Assembly: GCA_016786595.1 (NCBI GenBank)
Contig: JAEUWB010000018.1
Span: forward strand, 19,239-83,238
Source of the DNA: a bacterium
Lineage (GTDB): Bacteria; Bdellovibrionota_C; UBA2361; SZUA-149; JAEUWB01
Length of the DNA stretch: 64,000 bases
Direction of reading: 5' to 3'
This document shows positions 44,912 through 52,897 of this stretch, one piece after another. Each line of letters starts with the position of its first letter. Position 1 is the first letter of the stretch. The position numbers were made by a program, and so were the translations under genes. Below the pieces are notes generated by a model, which saw nothing but the letters and a program-made list of their open reading frames with translations, was not told the origin of the DNA and did not search any database.

Positions 44912-45297
44912 GCTTGTGATTATACCTTGTCTGGCAGGAAATGAGCGCTAAAAAAGTCCTAAAAAGTCCCCAAAAAGGAGACTAAATCGGCGTTTCAGTC
45001 TCCGGGAGCGCTTTCTAAGCGCTCCTTAGAGCAATTCACTATTCGCTACATAGAATCGTGAATTGCTCTAAGTAACTAAAAACACTATTCAATTTAATTT
45101 CAACTAATAAAAAACCACATTTCTACCGAAAATAATTTTAGACTCTACGCACAAGCTGTCCCAAACCGGACGATAATTATTAGGGGACAGGTAAGGAGCG
45201 ACCGAACATTGCCTGAGCGATTTTTTGAGTAGACTCCGCAAGTCGGGCACGAATTTTGCACTACTTATTGTTTAGATAGATTTCCTCAAGGTGAAAC
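44912..45297. other. Intergenic region rich in hairpins
   Basis: About 390 bases without a supported gene. It contains GGAGACT/AGTCTCC (44977-45003), GAGCGCT/AGCGCTC (45005-45023), a 14-bp perfect repeat at 45026-45071 and CTGTCCC/GGGACAG (45156-45190). It must also include the promoter of the FG-GAP gene. Confidence 0.6.
45026..45071. repeat. Dispersed palindrome, copy 1
   Basis: TTAGAGCAATTCAC and GTGAATTGCTCTAA are perfect 14-bp arms around an 18-base loop containing TTCGCTACATAGAATC. A degenerate relative with the shared TAGAGCA, TCGCTAC and ATAGAATCGTGA parts lies at 56875-56917. Confidence 0.65.
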
Positions 45298-46653
45298 ATG
45301 CGATTAATGTATAAAACAGTAACAATCGGATTATTTGGCTTGGCCAATTTTGTAGTTTCAATTGGAAACGCAAGTGCTACTCCAGGCGACTACACCGGTG
45401 ATACGCAATCTGAGTCCGTACTGGCAGCAATTGACGAAACAGCTGGCATTACAAATTTCTACATCCGCGACAACTCACAACATACAGCTACAACTGTAAG
45501 CTTTAACACCGCAGCCTCTGCGCTTGTTCCCGCAGATTTTAACGGAGACGGAAAAGTCGATCCAACGATTGTAAAAGTCCTTCCCGATACGAATCTAGAG
45601 TGGCGTGCCAATATTCTAGGCCAAGAAGTAAAGACCCTGTTTGGTTTAAACGGCGACCAACCGCTTGCCGGAGACGTTGACTGTGACGGTAAAGCAGATC
45701 TTGTCGTTGCTCGACGCGGCAGTAGCGACATCTACTGGTATATCCGCAAATCTACAACGACCGAAACTGTTGAAATCAAATACGGCAAACTCAATGACAC
45801 TAAGCCATTTCTCGCCGATATGAATGGTGATGGTTGTCAGGATTTGGTGATCTCGCGCAATAATGAAAACCAACTTTATTGGGCAACGCGCAATCTCTCC
45901 GGTAGCTACGATGAGCGCATTTTCTGGGGTGTACCTGGTAGCGATATTCCGCTTTCACCGCTCGATATTAACGCCGACGGCATCGCGGATGTGATGATCA
46001 CGCGAGTAGAAAACGGACGCCAAATGGTTTATGCGCGGACCTCACAAGGGGCTGTGATTAAGGATCTAGGGCCAGCTGGAGTTGTGCCGATGGTTGGTGC
46101 TTTTGCCGCAGGCGATAATCAAAATTATTTTGCAACATATCAACCTGGCACTGCCGGTGCAAACAGCAAATTTACTCTTAAATTGCCAGCTGGTGATACG
46201 GTATTTGAATACGGAAATGCCGCAAATATTTTAGTGCGACCAGATGGCACTGTTGTTAATCCGAGTGATATTATCGTTGAGGTTGGTGAGTGTAAAAATC
46301 TAGTTTCAATCTCAAAATTACATAACGTGCTCTACAAACCATCAAATCTGCACGGTGGACGTGGACCGACATTAATCATTAATAACAAGTCTGAAAAAAC
46401 AGGACTGCGCACAGTAGAAATTCGTGATGTTAAATGCCGTAAAATTTCTGCCTTTGGCTTATATCGTGATGACAAACCTTGGGGCGCCCGTCACTATCAG
46501 CGCACTGGTAAGGGTGGAAAACACACAGCTAACCAGCTCCTTGCTCTTGCAAAGAAAGCTGGCAGCACTAAAATCCTCATTCGCGGTAAGGGCAAGTGGA
46601 TTGTCGTGGACAATCCACTTAATCGTCAGGGTAAAGTTAAGAAATCAAAGTAG
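45298..46653 (+). CDS. Secreted FG-GAP repeat protein
   Basis: 451 residues with a signal peptide (N-A-S-A-T). Four or more FG-GAP/VCBS calcium-binding motifs are seen: DFNGDGKVDPTIVKV, DVDCDGKADLVVARRGSSD, DMNGDGCQDLVISRN and DINADGIADVMITR, making a beta-propeller (about 25-300). The C-terminal 130 residues form a separate, strongly basic domain (EVGECKNLVSI ... LNRQGKVKKSK). Likely surface or secreted adhesive or binding protein; ligand unknown. A distant relative of the FG-GAP part of the RHS giant. Confidence 0.85.
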   Translation: MRLMYKTVTIGLFGLANFVVSIGNASATPGDYTGDTQSESVLAAIDETAGITNFYIRDNSQHTATTVSFNTAASALVPADFNGDGKVDPTIVKVLPDTNLEWRANILGQEVKTLFGLNGDQPLAGDVDCDGKADLVVARRGSSDIYWYIRKSTTTETVEIKYGKLNDTKPFLADMNGDGCQDLVISRNNENQLYWATRNLSGSYDERIFWGVPGSDIPLSPLDINADGIADVMITRVENGRQMVYARTSQGAVIKDLGPAGVVPMVGAFAAGDNQNYFATYQPGTAGANSKFTLKLPAGDTVFEYGNAANILVRPDGTVVNPSDIIVEVGECKNLVSISKLHNVLYKPSNLHGGRGPTLIINNKSEKTGLRTVEIRDVKCRKISAFGLYRDDKPWGARHYQRTGKGGKHTANQLLALAKKAGSTKILIRGKGKWIVVDNPLNRQGKVKKSK

Positions 46654-46705
46654 CGAAGCTTGCCTGAGTTCGACTGGCTATAGATCCAAACTTACTCAGA
46701 GTTTC

Positions 46706-47146
46706 TCAAAATGGAATTTCATCATCATCAAATGAAATTGAGTCGAGCGGAGCAGGATTTCTAGCTGCCTCAGCAGTTACAGCCCCCTCGGTGGCAGCTC
46801 CCGCAGCTTGACCTTTGCCGCCCATGAAGGTGACGTTAGCAGCCACGACTTCTGTGGTGTAGCGATCTTTACCTTCTTTATCTTGCCACTTTCTGGTTTG
46901 GAGCTTTCCTTCAACAAGAATTTTACTGCCTTTGGAAAGATACTGCGCGCACTTCTCTGCAACTTTTCCCCAAGCAACAATTGAGTGCCATTCAGTTTGT
47001 TCTGTCCACTCGCCGGTTGATGCGTTTTTGCGTCGCTCGCTTGTGGCGATACGCATGGAACAAACAGCGTTTTGGTTTTGGGTGTAACGCATTTCTGGGT
47101 CTTGGCCGAGATTGCCGATCAGAAAAACACGATTCAGCGAGGACAT
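46706..47146 (-). CDS. ssb: Single-stranded DNA-binding protein
   Basis: 146 residues. OB-fold: MSSLNRVFLIGNLGQDPEMRYT, then TEWHSIVAWGKVAEKCAQYLSKGSKILVEGKLQTRKWQDKEG. The disordered linker ends in the partner-binding acidic tip SFDDDEIPF. It protects ssDNA in replication and repair. Complete and normal in length. Confidence 0.97.
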   Translation of the reverse strand: MSSLNRVFLIGNLGQDPEMRYTQNQNAVCSMRIATSERRKNASTGEWTEQTEWHSIVAWGKVAEKCAQYLSKGSKILVEGKLQTRKWQDKEGKDRYTTEVVAANVTFMGGKGQAAGAATEGAVTAEAARNPAPLDSISFDDDEIPF

Positions 47147-47326
47147 AATATAAACTCCTTAGTCGAAATAATGATTAGTCTTTAAATACATCGAATCAGA
47201 TAAATTACAAATAGCACCGTGCAGCAAGATTACTCTTCCCAGCATCAGCACAGTATTTGCTCTATTATTTTCGGCCAAAATGACTGCATTGTTGCGTGAT
47301 TGGCTAACAAATGTTTGTTTGCCTAA

Positions 47327-47884
47327 ATGATTGTTAGACTTAATGATATCACACCGGAAGGCTTAGATATTTCTTTTACTCTTGATCCAGAAAAGCTCAA
47401 CCAACGTGTAAATATCGATGAAACTAGCGCAAAACCTGGGACTGTAACGCAGGCGATTAATTTCCCTACCGAGCGTGAGAATTTAGCAAAAGTTTCAATG
47501 CATCTTGATTTAATCGGCAGAGATGTCTTGATTAAGGGTCGAACAGTGGCGCCTTACCAGAGCTTTTGCTCGAAGTGTCTTGAGCCAACAAAAAATTCAA
47601 TTACTTCAGACTTCTATCTAACACTCAAACAACACAAGGGTAATGCGCGAGAGGATGAATTTGACGACCTCGACCTCGTATTTTTCTCTGGTGACGAGAT
47701 TAATACTGAAGAAATTGCTGAGGAATATTTAATCTTGAACCTGCCGGTCGTAATTTTGTGCTCCCCCAACTGCCAGGGGCTCTGTGCCAATTGCGGAGCT
47801 AATTTAAATTTATCCCCATGTAACTGCCCTAAATCACAGGGAACTTTAGGCGAATTAATGCGGCTTAAAGGGCTAAAAATCTGA
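47327..47884 (+). CDS. YceD/DUF177 family protein
   Basis: 185 residues. DUF177 signatures: an FCSKCLEP motif and the acidic C-terminal core DLVFFSGDEINTEEIAEEYLILNLPVVILCSPNCQGLCANCGANLN with extra cysteines. Members are typically encoded directly before rpmF, as here (127 bases upstream), and are linked to rRNA or ribosome assembly; the exact function is unresolved. Two Cys pairs suggest zinc binding. Confidence 0.88.
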   Translation: MIVRLNDITPEGLDISFTLDPEKLNQRVNIDETSAKPGTVTQAINFPTERENLAKVSMHLDLIGRDVLIKGRTVAPYQSFCSKCLEPTKNSITSDFYLTLKQHKGNAREDEFDDLDLVFFSGDEINTEEIAEEYLILNLPVVILCSPNCQGLCANCGANLNLSPCNCPKSQGTLGELMRLKGLKI

Positions 47885-48010
47885 ATTATCTGGGGTAGGT
47901 TGTAAAAAATCTTAAAATGCCCTATATCGGTCGCTCTTTAATAACTGCGTAGGAAATTTTTAAACGCACAAAGATATTTATATTCTTACAGATATTCAGG
48001 ATTTTAAGTC

Positions 48011-48193
48011 ATGCAAGCGCCGAAAAAGAAAATGTCAAAATCACGCCGGGATATGCGCCGCGCTCACGATGGTCTGACCTCAAGCATGTATGTAACTTGC
48101 TCAAGCTGCGGCGAGCCTAAAATGCGCCACCAAATTTGCCCTCATTGCGGGATATATCGTGGTCGTCAGTACGGCACAGTTCAAGCTTCGTAA
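48011..48193 (+). CDS. rpmF: 50S ribosomal protein L32
   Basis: 60 residues, the normal size of bL32. It has the basic N-terminus KKKMSKSRRDMRRAHDGL and the zinc-binding form CSSCGEPKMRHQICPHCGIYRGR. The C-plus form indicates that zinc is available to this ribosome. It stands between yceD and plsX in the classical order. Confidence 0.95.
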   Translation: MQAPKKKMSKSRRDMRRAHDGLTSSMYVTCSSCGEPKMRHQICPHCGIYRGRQYGTVQAS

Positions 48194-48232
48194 ATAATAA
48201 AGTCTTAAACTTCTCAAATCGAGTAATCTCTC

Positions 48233-49273
48233 TTGCTGCCAATAGCCGTTGATACAGCAGGTTCAGATCTAGGTATCAGTGCCCTAGTTGAAGGTGCTGT
48301 AGCTGCGAAAAAAGAAGCAAATGCCGATTCACTATTAATTGGTCCAGAGCAGGAAATCCTGCGCGTGCTTGAAGGCCTTGGCGCTAAAGCTCTGAATTTA
48401 GCAATCTGTGATGCTCAAGAAGTAATCACCATGGAGGATTCTCCTGCGCGCGCAGTGCGTAGCAAACAAAACTCTTCCCTAGTAAAATCATTCCAACAAG
48501 TCGTAACTGGACAAGCAGCCGCAGTGATTAGCGCCGGAAACTCTGGTGCGATGATGACAGCTGGCGTTTTACATGCCGGCTTGTTGCCTGCAATTGAACG
48601 GCCGGCAATCGCTTCGGTTGTGCCGATCGCGCGCAATCAAGAGCGTTATACCGTGGTGCTTGATGTTGGGGCCAACGTCGGTTGTAACGCGCACCACTTA
48701 GTTCAATTCGGAATCATGGGCTCAGTCTATTACCGGTCGCTTTTTAATGTGGAGCAGCCGCGTGTTGCGCTGCTTTCGAATGGCGCCGAAGCATCAAAAG
48801 GCACTGATGTGATTCGCGCCGCAGCGCATACTTTTAAAACTCTAAAAAGCGTAAACTATATCGGCTATGTCGAGGGCCGTGATTTTGGAACTGATGCCGC
48901 AGATGTTGTTGTTTGCGACGGATTTGTCGGTAATGTGATTCTCAAAACCCTGGAGGGTTGCGTGCAGATGGTTGCCGAGGAGTTGAAGCACGGAGCCAGT
49001 CAGAGCTTGCGACATAAGTTTGGATTTTGGCTTTCGCGAGATTTATTTACCGAGCTGTTTCGCGGAAAATTCGATTACCGCTCTGCTGGTGGCGCTCCGC
49101 TGTTAGGTCTCAAGGAATTGGCAATCGTGCTCCATGGATCTTCAAATCAACGCGCAGTTAAGCATGCGATTCTCAAGACCAGAGAATTTGTTGATACGAA
49201 AATGACGGAGAAAATAGAGATCGAGCTTGCCAAATTCGAAGAGAACGGCCTAGGTTTGTCACATAAAGAATAG
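48233..49273 (+). CDS. plsX: Phosphate acyltransferase PlsX
   Basis: 346 residues from a TTG at 48233. Makes acyl-phosphate from acyl-ACP for phospholipid synthesis. SAGNSGAMMTAGVLHAGLLPAIERPAIASVVP, LDVGANVGCNAHHLVQFG and ADVVVCDGFVGNVILKTLEG are all typical. The N-terminal glycine-rich motif, normally D-A-M-G-G-D, is changed to DTAGSD. Sits between rpmF and fabG as in many genomes. Confidence 0.94.
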   Translation: MLPIAVDTAGSDLGISALVEGAVAAKKEANADSLLIGPEQEILRVLEGLGAKALNLAICDAQEVITMEDSPARAVRSKQNSSLVKSFQQVVTGQAAAVISAGNSGAMMTAGVLHAGLLPAIERPAIASVVPIARNQERYTVVLDVGANVGCNAHHLVQFGIMGSVYYRSLFNVEQPRVALLSNGAEASKGTDVIRAAAHTFKTLKSVNYIGYVEGRDFGTDAADVVVCDGFVGNVILKTLEGCVQMVAEELKHGASQSLRHKFGFWLSRDLFTELFRGKFDYRSAGGAPLLGLKELAIVLHGSSNQRAVKHAILKTREFVDTKMTEKIEIELAKFEENGLGLSHKE

Positions 49274-49296
49274 TTCAGAAGAAAGGTTAACAAGCT

Positions 49297-50037
49297 ATGA
49301 ACGGAAAAAAAGTTGCCCTTGTTACAGGTGGATCGCGCGGCATTGGTAAAGCAATAGCGTTACGTTTAGCCCAAGATGGTTTCCACGTTGCCTTGACCTA
49401 TGTGCAAGGTGCAAATTCGGCGATGGAAGTTAGCGCGGAGATTGCGCGCTTAGGCGGTTCAGCCTCAATTCATCAGTTTAACGTTGCCGACCCAGAAGCA
49501 ATCGAAAACGGCGTTGCCCAGGTGCTGGAGCAATGTGGCCGGATTGATGTGCTGGTTAATAATGCAGGGATTACAGCAGATGGACTTTCCATGCGCGTCA
49601 AGCCCGAAGACTGGGACCGGGTGATTGATACAAATCTCTCTGGTGCTTTCTTTTGCGCTAAAGCCGTGATGCGTCCGATGATGAAAGAGCGCGCTGGACG
49701 AATTATTAATATTTCTTCAGTAATTGGTCAGATGGGAAATGCTGGACAAGCATCATACGCAGCGGCAAAAGCCGGTATGATTGGCTTAACAAAAAGTCTG
49801 GCTCGTGAATTAGGTAGCAGAAACATTACTGTTAATGCAGTTGCTCCAGGTTATATTGAAACTGACATGACAAATCAGCTTAACGCTGAAGTTAAAAATA
49901 CAATTAAGCAGGGGATTGTCTTGGAACGCTTAGGCTCAGTTGAGGATATTGCAGCAGCAGTTTCCTTCTTAGCCGGTCCTGGATCGTCGTATATTACCGG
50001 ACAAGTGCTTGCGGTGAACGGCGGGCTCTATATGTAA
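49297..50037 (+). CDS. fabG: 3-oxoacyl-[ACP] reductase FabG
   Basis: 246 residues of short-chain dehydrogenase fold. NADPH-binding TGGSRGIGKAIA (residues 10-21), VNNAGIT, catalytic Ser/Tyr/Lys in NISSVIGQMGNAGQASYAAAKAG, and terminal PGSSYITGQVLAVNGG. Reduces 3-oxoacyl-ACP in fatty acid elongation. Directly upstream of acpP as in the common order. SD AGAAAGG. Note that fabD and fabH are not between plsX and fabG here. Confidence 0.95.
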   Translation: MNGKKVALVTGGSRGIGKAIALRLAQDGFHVALTYVQGANSAMEVSAEIARLGGSASIHQFNVADPEAIENGVAQVLEQCGRIDVLVNNAGITADGLSMRVKPEDWDRVIDTNLSGAFFCAKAVMRPMMKERAGRIINISSVIGQMGNAGQASYAAAKAGMIGLTKSLARELGSRNITVNAVAPGYIETDMTNQLNAEVKNTIKQGIVLERLGSVEDIAAAVSFLAGPGSSYITGQVLAVNGGLYM

Positions 50038-50220
50038 AAGACTGTAATTTCAATAGGTTACATATTTTTACAGCTAGCCATGAAAATACGGAATTGACTT
50101 TTTCTCGACTCTCTTTATTTTGGGAGCCTGCGCGTTGAGAGTGTTTGGGCGGAAACGCTTTGAATCGATCAACGCTAAGAACAGATTTTTATTTGATGTA
50201 ATTTATTTAAGGGAGAGGCT

Positions 50221-50463
50221 ATGTCCAACGCTGAAACTCAAGAGCGTATTAAAAATATCATTGTTGAGCAACTAGGGGTATCGCCTGAAGAGGTGAACTT
50301 AGAGGCTTCATTTACTGAAGACCTTGGTGCTGACTCACTTGGTATCGTTGAATTAATCATGGCTCTCGAAGAAGAGTACGATATCGAAATTTCAGATCAA
50401 GATGCAGAAAAAATCCGCACTGTTGGCGATGCTGTAAAATACATCGCTGAGCATACGGCATAG
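50221..50463 (+). CDS. acpP: Acyl carrier protein
   Basis: 80 residues, acidic, with the phosphopantetheine-attachment Ser in [25 protein letters not shown]. Carries growing acyl chains in fatty acid and phospholipid synthesis. GGGAGAGG precedes the ATG by a few bases. Complete; followed by a terminator. Confidence 0.97.
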   Translation: MSNAETQERIKNIIVEQLGVSPEEVNLEASFTEDLGADSLGIVELIMALEEEYDIEISDQDAEKIRTVGDAVKYIAEHTA

Positions 50464-50520
50464 TTTTTTCTTTGGTAGCACCTTCTTGCCGCAGGCAATG
50501 GGCTACAGTCTTATATTTCT

Positions 50521-50567
50521 AAGCGCGCTCCATAAGCATCACAGATCTTATGGGCGCGTTTTTATTT
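50521..50567 (+). terminator. Terminator after acpP
   Basis: An imperfect stem pairs GCGCGCTCCATAAG with CTTATGGGCGCG around the loop CATCACAGAT, followed by a run of Ts. It separates the fab genes from nrdR and the rib genes. Confidence 0.75.
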
Positions 50568-50585
50568 TGGTCATAAGTATTATCT

Positions 50586-51038
50586 ATGCGCTGCACTCGC
50601 TGCCATACACCTACGCGGGTAATTGATTCACGTGAAGCCCCCGATGGCCGCGCGGTGCGTCGGCGCCGCGAGTGCGAATCTTGCGACCTACGTTTCACTA
50701 CCTTTGAACGTATCGAAGATAACTTTCCACTAGTAGTGAAGAAAGATGGCGGTCGACAAGAGTTTGACCGCGCTAAAATTTTCCTCGGGATTAAGAAAGC
50801 TTGTGAGAAACGCCCTGTCAGTGTTGAGAAAATGGAACAGGCTGCGCGAGATATCGAGGCCAAGATTATCGAGCCTGGGGAAAAAGAAATTGCCTCAACC
50901 GCAATTGGGGAACTTGTGATGGATAAATTGCGCCTGCTTGACCCAGTCGCCTATGTGCGTTTTGCTTCGGTTTACCGGGAGTTCTCTGATGTCAAAGAAT
51001 TCATGGATACGCTCAAGAGTCTTAAGCAAAAAGAGTAA
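50586..51038 (+). CDS. nrdR: Transcriptional repressor NrdR
   Basis: 150 residues. N-terminal zinc ribbon [43 protein letters not shown], then an ATP-cone domain ([29 protein letters not shown]). Represses ribonucleotide reductase genes in response to ATP/dATP. Commonly precedes ribD, as here. Full length. Confidence 0.97.
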   Translation: MRCTRCHTPTRVIDSREAPDGRAVRRRRECESCDLRFTTFERIEDNFPLVVKKDGGRQEFDRAKIFLGIKKACEKRPVSVEKMEQAARDIEAKIIEPGEKEIASTAIGELVMDKLRLLDPVAYVRFASVYREFSDVKEFMDTLKSLKQKE

Positions 51039-51063
51039 TTGATCTTCGAGAAATAGACAGTCT

Positions 51064-52095
51064 ATGGGTTTACAGAGCGATAGCTACTATATGCGTCGCG
51101 CGCTTGCCGTTGCTCGGCGTGGTGCGGGCTTGGCCTCGCCTAATCCAATGGTTGGAGCATGCTTGGTTAAGGATCGTAAAATCATTAGTTACGGCTATCA
51201 TGCGAAGTTTGGCGCTGAACATGCCGAAGTGATGGCGCTTAAATCTGCGCGCAAATGCGCACAGGGGGCGACGCTATATGTAACGCTTGAACCTTGTAAT
51301 CATCAGGGTAAAACTCCACCGTGCACAGAAGCTATTCTTGCTGCCGGGATCAGTCGCGTTGTTTGTGCAATGCGCGATCCTAATACCCAAGTTTTAGGTC
51401 GCGGAGTTGAAAGATTAGAGCAAGCAGGGATTGAAGTTAAGCTTGGAGTGCTCGAAGCTGAGGCTCGACGTCTTAATGAGTTTTGGTGCTATCACCAAGC
51501 TACTGGACTGCCCTTTGTAATTCTCAAAGTTGCGCTAAGTGCTGACGCCAAAGTCGGCCTGCGTGGCGAGGGAAAAACGCCGATTTCAGGAACAGTCTCA
51601 ATGCGTCATTTGCATGGGATACGCAGTAGAGTTGATGCAATTCTAGTCGGGGGTAGCACGGTCATTGCTGACGATCCGCTGCTTTCGAATCGTCGGCTCG
51701 GGGCTAAGCACATGGAGTGGCAACCTAAGCGCGTGGTTCTTCAAGGTAGTCAGTTGATTGACCGGCAGCGGCAAATTTTCAACACTCCTAACTTAGGAGA
51801 AGTGATTGTATACTCTGAGAAAGACCATACTCATCTTGACTTAAGGGCTGTACTAAAAGATTTAGGTGCTCGAGGGATGACTAGTGTTTTAGTCGAAGCG
51901 GGGCCTAAGCTTTTTGATGCGGTTTTTAATGCTCAGTTATTCCAGCGTTTGCTGGTCTACAGTTCACCTAAGATTTTGGGTCCTGACGGAATAAATTTAG
52001 GTTGTCGAGTTGAGGAAATCCAAAGAAATCAAGAATTTAAATCCGATTCACGGCGATTAGGAGCTGACAGCCTAATCCGGGTCGAGCGCAAATAA
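51064..52095 (+). CDS. ribD: Bifunctional deaminase/reductase RibD
   Basis: 343 residues. The N-terminal deaminase (about 1-145) carries HAEVMAL and EPCNHQGKTPPCTEAI, which bind zinc; the C-terminal reductase (about 150-340) has VILKVALSADAKVG and DAILVGGSTVIADDPLLSNR. It makes the two steps after GTP cyclohydrolase II in riboflavin synthesis. It follows nrdR by 25 bases. The next rib gene is 800 bases away and riboflavin synthase (ribE) is not in between. Confidence 0.95.
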   Translation: MGLQSDSYYMRRALAVARRGAGLASPNPMVGACLVKDRKIISYGYHAKFGAEHAEVMALKSARKCAQGATLYVTLEPCNHQGKTPPCTEAILAAGISRVVCAMRDPNTQVLGRGVERLEQAGIEVKLGVLEAEARRLNEFWCYHQATGLPFVILKVALSADAKVGLRGEGKTPISGTVSMRHLHGIRSRVDAILVGGSTVIADDPLLSNRRLGAKHMEWQPKRVVLQGSQLIDRQRQIFNTPNLGEVIVYSEKDHTHLDLRAVLKDLGARGMTSVLVEAGPKLFDAVFNAQLFQRLLVYSSPKILGPDGINLGCRVEEIQRNQEFKSDSRRLGADSLIRVERK

Positions 52096-52135
52096 TATTC
52101 TAACTAGGGAAGAGCTGATTAAGTTGGTTATTCAT

Positions 52136-52260
52136 CGTCACTGCGCGCAAAGCGAAGCAATCTGCTCACTTAAAATGATAAAATATAATGTACCGGTTAA
52201 CAGATTGCCACGCTTGCTGTCGCAAGCTCGCAATGACGGTAACGCGCAAGTAGATTGCCA
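52136..52260. repeat. Inverted copies of a CGTCATTGCGAGC / GCAATCTG-type dispersed repeat
   Basis: Copy A (52136-52164) reads CGTCACTGCGCGC ... GAAGCAATCTG. Copy B (52201-52238) is in the opposite orientation and reads CAGATTGCCACGCTTGC ... CAATGACG, followed by a partial third piece. This is another widespread intergenic repeat family found across bacteria, distinct from the one in actE. Confidence 0.72.
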
Positions 52261-52409
52261 TTCTTTAATTGCGCTTCCATGAATGCAATTGAATAATAAG
52301 CGAGCATAGCAGAAATCTCCCCCTGACGACTCGTTCGCTGAAGTTGCGTAGGGGCAGGTTGAAATATTCAGCGTCTATGGTCAATTTGCCGATGCTTTAT
52401 ATTCAGTGT

Positions 52410-52526
52410 AAATAGACTTCTTTCGAACTTTTATCGAAAGAAGTCTATTTTGTTTTTTGTCCATTTTTCTTGCGAAAAATGGATCATTAAACTTCTTTTG
52501 AATTTTTAATTCAAAAGAAGTTTAAT
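52410..52526. promoter_or_regulatory. Three consecutive perfect hairpins upstream of the Cys-rich gene
   Basis: Stem 1: 17 bp, 52410-52426 with 52434-52450 (loop 7), followed by a short T-run. Stem 2: 9 bp, 52461-52469 with 52474-52482 (loop 4). Stem 3: 19 bp, 52486-52504 with 52508-52526 (loop 3). Stems 1 and 3 share ACTTCTTT(C/T)GAA and differ by paired changes that keep them complementary. Confidence 0.75.
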
Positions 52527-52564
52527 ATCAGACTGATTTATAACGTTAACGTTAGTGAGGCTTT

Positions 52565-52897
52565 ATGTTTAAATACTTTTTATCGATCTTACTTGTTGCG
52601 AGTTGTTTCTTAACGCCAGGTTTAGTCTTAGCTGAGCAGCATCTGCAAAAATGCACTTGTGAGCAGTGCGACTCTTGTAAGGACAAAGCTAAAAATGTGG
52701 ATTGTGAGTGTAAGGACTGCGCGACAATGGCAGAAGCTTGCGCGCGGTCTAAGGGTCAAGCTAGTGCAACTAGAACTTCGTCTGCAGATGGGTCACGCAC
52801 TTCTTCAGGCGACACCAAAGCTCCGGTAGAGACACCGACACCAGGCTCGACATCTAATGCTGTGAAAACAACAGCAGGCGATGGTGCTTCTCGCTAA
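52565..52897 (+). CDS. Small secreted Cys-rich protein
   Basis: 110 residues. A signal peptide (about 1-22, ending V-L-A-E) is followed by a cluster of eight cysteines (KCTCEQCDSCKDKAK, then DCECKDCATMAEACAR) and a Ser/Thr/Gly/Pro-rich tail lacking hydrophobic residues. The Cys pattern suggests metal or disulfide bonding; no family recognised. Its stop overlaps the ribBA ATG (TAATG), so the two are translationally coupled. SD GTGAGG precedes the ATG. Confidence 0.75.
   Translation: MFKYFLSILLVASCFLTPGLVLAEQHLQKCTCEQCDSCKDKAKNVDCECKDCATMAEACARSKGQASATRTSSADGSRTSSGDTKAPVETPTPGSTSNAVKTTAGDGASR

Larger units (their letters stand above)
52096..52564. other. Intergenic region with dispersed repeats and hairpins
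   Basis: About 470 bases without a supported gene. The left half holds copies of a dispersed repeat; the middle holds CCCCCTGACG / CGTAGGGGCAG sequences resembling an FMN-riboswitch segment only superficially; the right half holds three hairpins; and a 14-bp palindrome (TAACGTTAACGTTA, 52541-52554) precedes the Cys-rich gene. Confidence 0.65.

Noticed and set aside
52340..52380. FMN riboswitch upstream of ribBA
   Set aside because: AGGGGCAGG followed by TTGAAAT superficially resembles the start of an FMN element, but the later conserved parts (CCGGCGGT and AGTCCGCGA) are absent.
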